A DNA stretch of 7,805 bases from Campylobacterota bacterium (GTDB taxonomy: Bacteria > Campylobacterota > Campylobacteria > Campylobacterales > Sulfurovaceae): positions 1 to 7,805 of the forward strand of contig JAADDP010000185.1 in assembly GCA_013153825.1 (NCBI GenBank). Reading direction: 5' to 3'. Below are positions 7,700 to 7,805 of this stretch, piece after piece. The position numbers and the translations under genes were made by a program. The notes under the pieces were generated by a model, which saw nothing but the letters and a program-made list of their open reading frames with translations, made no database searches and was not told the DNA's origin. How positions within the stretch are numbered: position 1 is the stretch's first letter; every line of letters starts with the position of its first letter.

Positions 7700-7805
7700 A
7701 TGAATAGAGAACCGTGGGTAGTATATTTAGTTGTCACTTTAGTTGTTATTGCTATGATGTATGGAAAATATCTAATGGGAAGTGGAGATGATGATAATAA
7801 GGACT
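7700..7805 (+). CDS. Unrecognised small or N-terminally anchored membrane protein (partial, runs off the right edge)
   Basis: An open frame of 35 codons with no stop begins at ATG 7700, preceded by TTAAGG (7688-7692) at a 7-base spacing. The peptide starts MNREPW, then has one hydrophobic segment (about 6-21, VVYLVVTLVVIAMMYG), then KYLMGSGDDDNKD. That layout fits a signal anchor with the C-terminal side in the periplasm; I see no signal-peptidase site or lipobox Cys. It lies 127 bases after nuoN on the same strand, behind two hairpins, so it may be a separate transcription unit. I do not recognise the family. It could be a very short membrane protein or the anchor of a larger periplasmic one. 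The acidic Gly-Ser stretch after the helix looks like a linker. Confidence 0.55.
   Translation, partial: MNREPWVVYLVVTLVVIAMMYGKYLMGSGDDDNKD

Noticed and set aside
1..7805. CRISPR arrays, tRNA/rRNA genes, insertion sequences or integration sites
   Set aside because: Coding sequence fills almost the whole window, no spaced repeats or terminal inverted repeats are visible, and the one 127-base intergenic gap is too short and AT-rich to hold these.

Overview
The window is a stretch of a bacterial respiratory complex I (NADH-quinone oxidoreductase type, nuo) operon, all on the + strand. It holds the last codons of a probable nuoG, then complete nuoH, nuoI, nuoJ, nuoK, nuoL, nuoM and nuoN in the canonical order, a short AT-rich intergenic region with two hairpins, and the start of an unrecognised small membrane protein that runs off the right edge.

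Organism: the DNA is AT-rich (opening line 21 G/C of 60). Arginine is almost always AGA, leucine is often CTA/CTT/TTA, and CpG is very scarce. Together with the NuoI iron-sulfur motif (C-x2-C-x2-C-x3-C followed by a fifth Cys), the NuoH loop sequence and the NuoN motif [10 protein letters not shown], this points to Campylobacterota (the former Epsilonproteobacteria). Genus is not resolvable by eye; the lineage call is inference from remembered family sequences, not a search.

Layout: 1-84 end of nuoG; 88-1098 nuoH; 1108-1728 nuoI; 1741-2322 nuoJ; 2319-2621 nuoK; 2624-4534 nuoL; 4544-6076 nuoM; 6076-7572 nuoN; 7573-7699 intergenic with hairpins at 7561-7586 and 7590-7616; 7700-7805 partial unknown ORF. 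Gaps between nuo genes are 2-12 bases, or overlaps of 4 (nuoJ/K) and 1 (nuoM/N). Most Shine-Dalgarno sites lie on the preceding stop or in the preceding reading frame, so this is one transcription unit with tight translational coupling.

How the genes work together: NuoG and NuoI carry Fe-S clusters that pass electrons to quinone. NuoH forms the quinone chamber and couples the peripheral arm to the membrane arm. NuoJ and NuoK continue the central polar axis. NuoL, NuoM and NuoN are the three antiporter-like subunits. All key membrane Glu/Lys residues I checked are present, so the membrane arm looks intact and functional.

The gene content is ordinary core metabolism, and I see no new multi-gene system. 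The notable signals are at DNA level: GATC occurs once in 7.8 kb, with Asp switching from GAT to GAC before C, and CpG is about tenfold depleted, with a 1.6 kb stretch free of it. Also worth a look are the hairpin built over the nuoN stop codon and the unknown membrane ORF after it.
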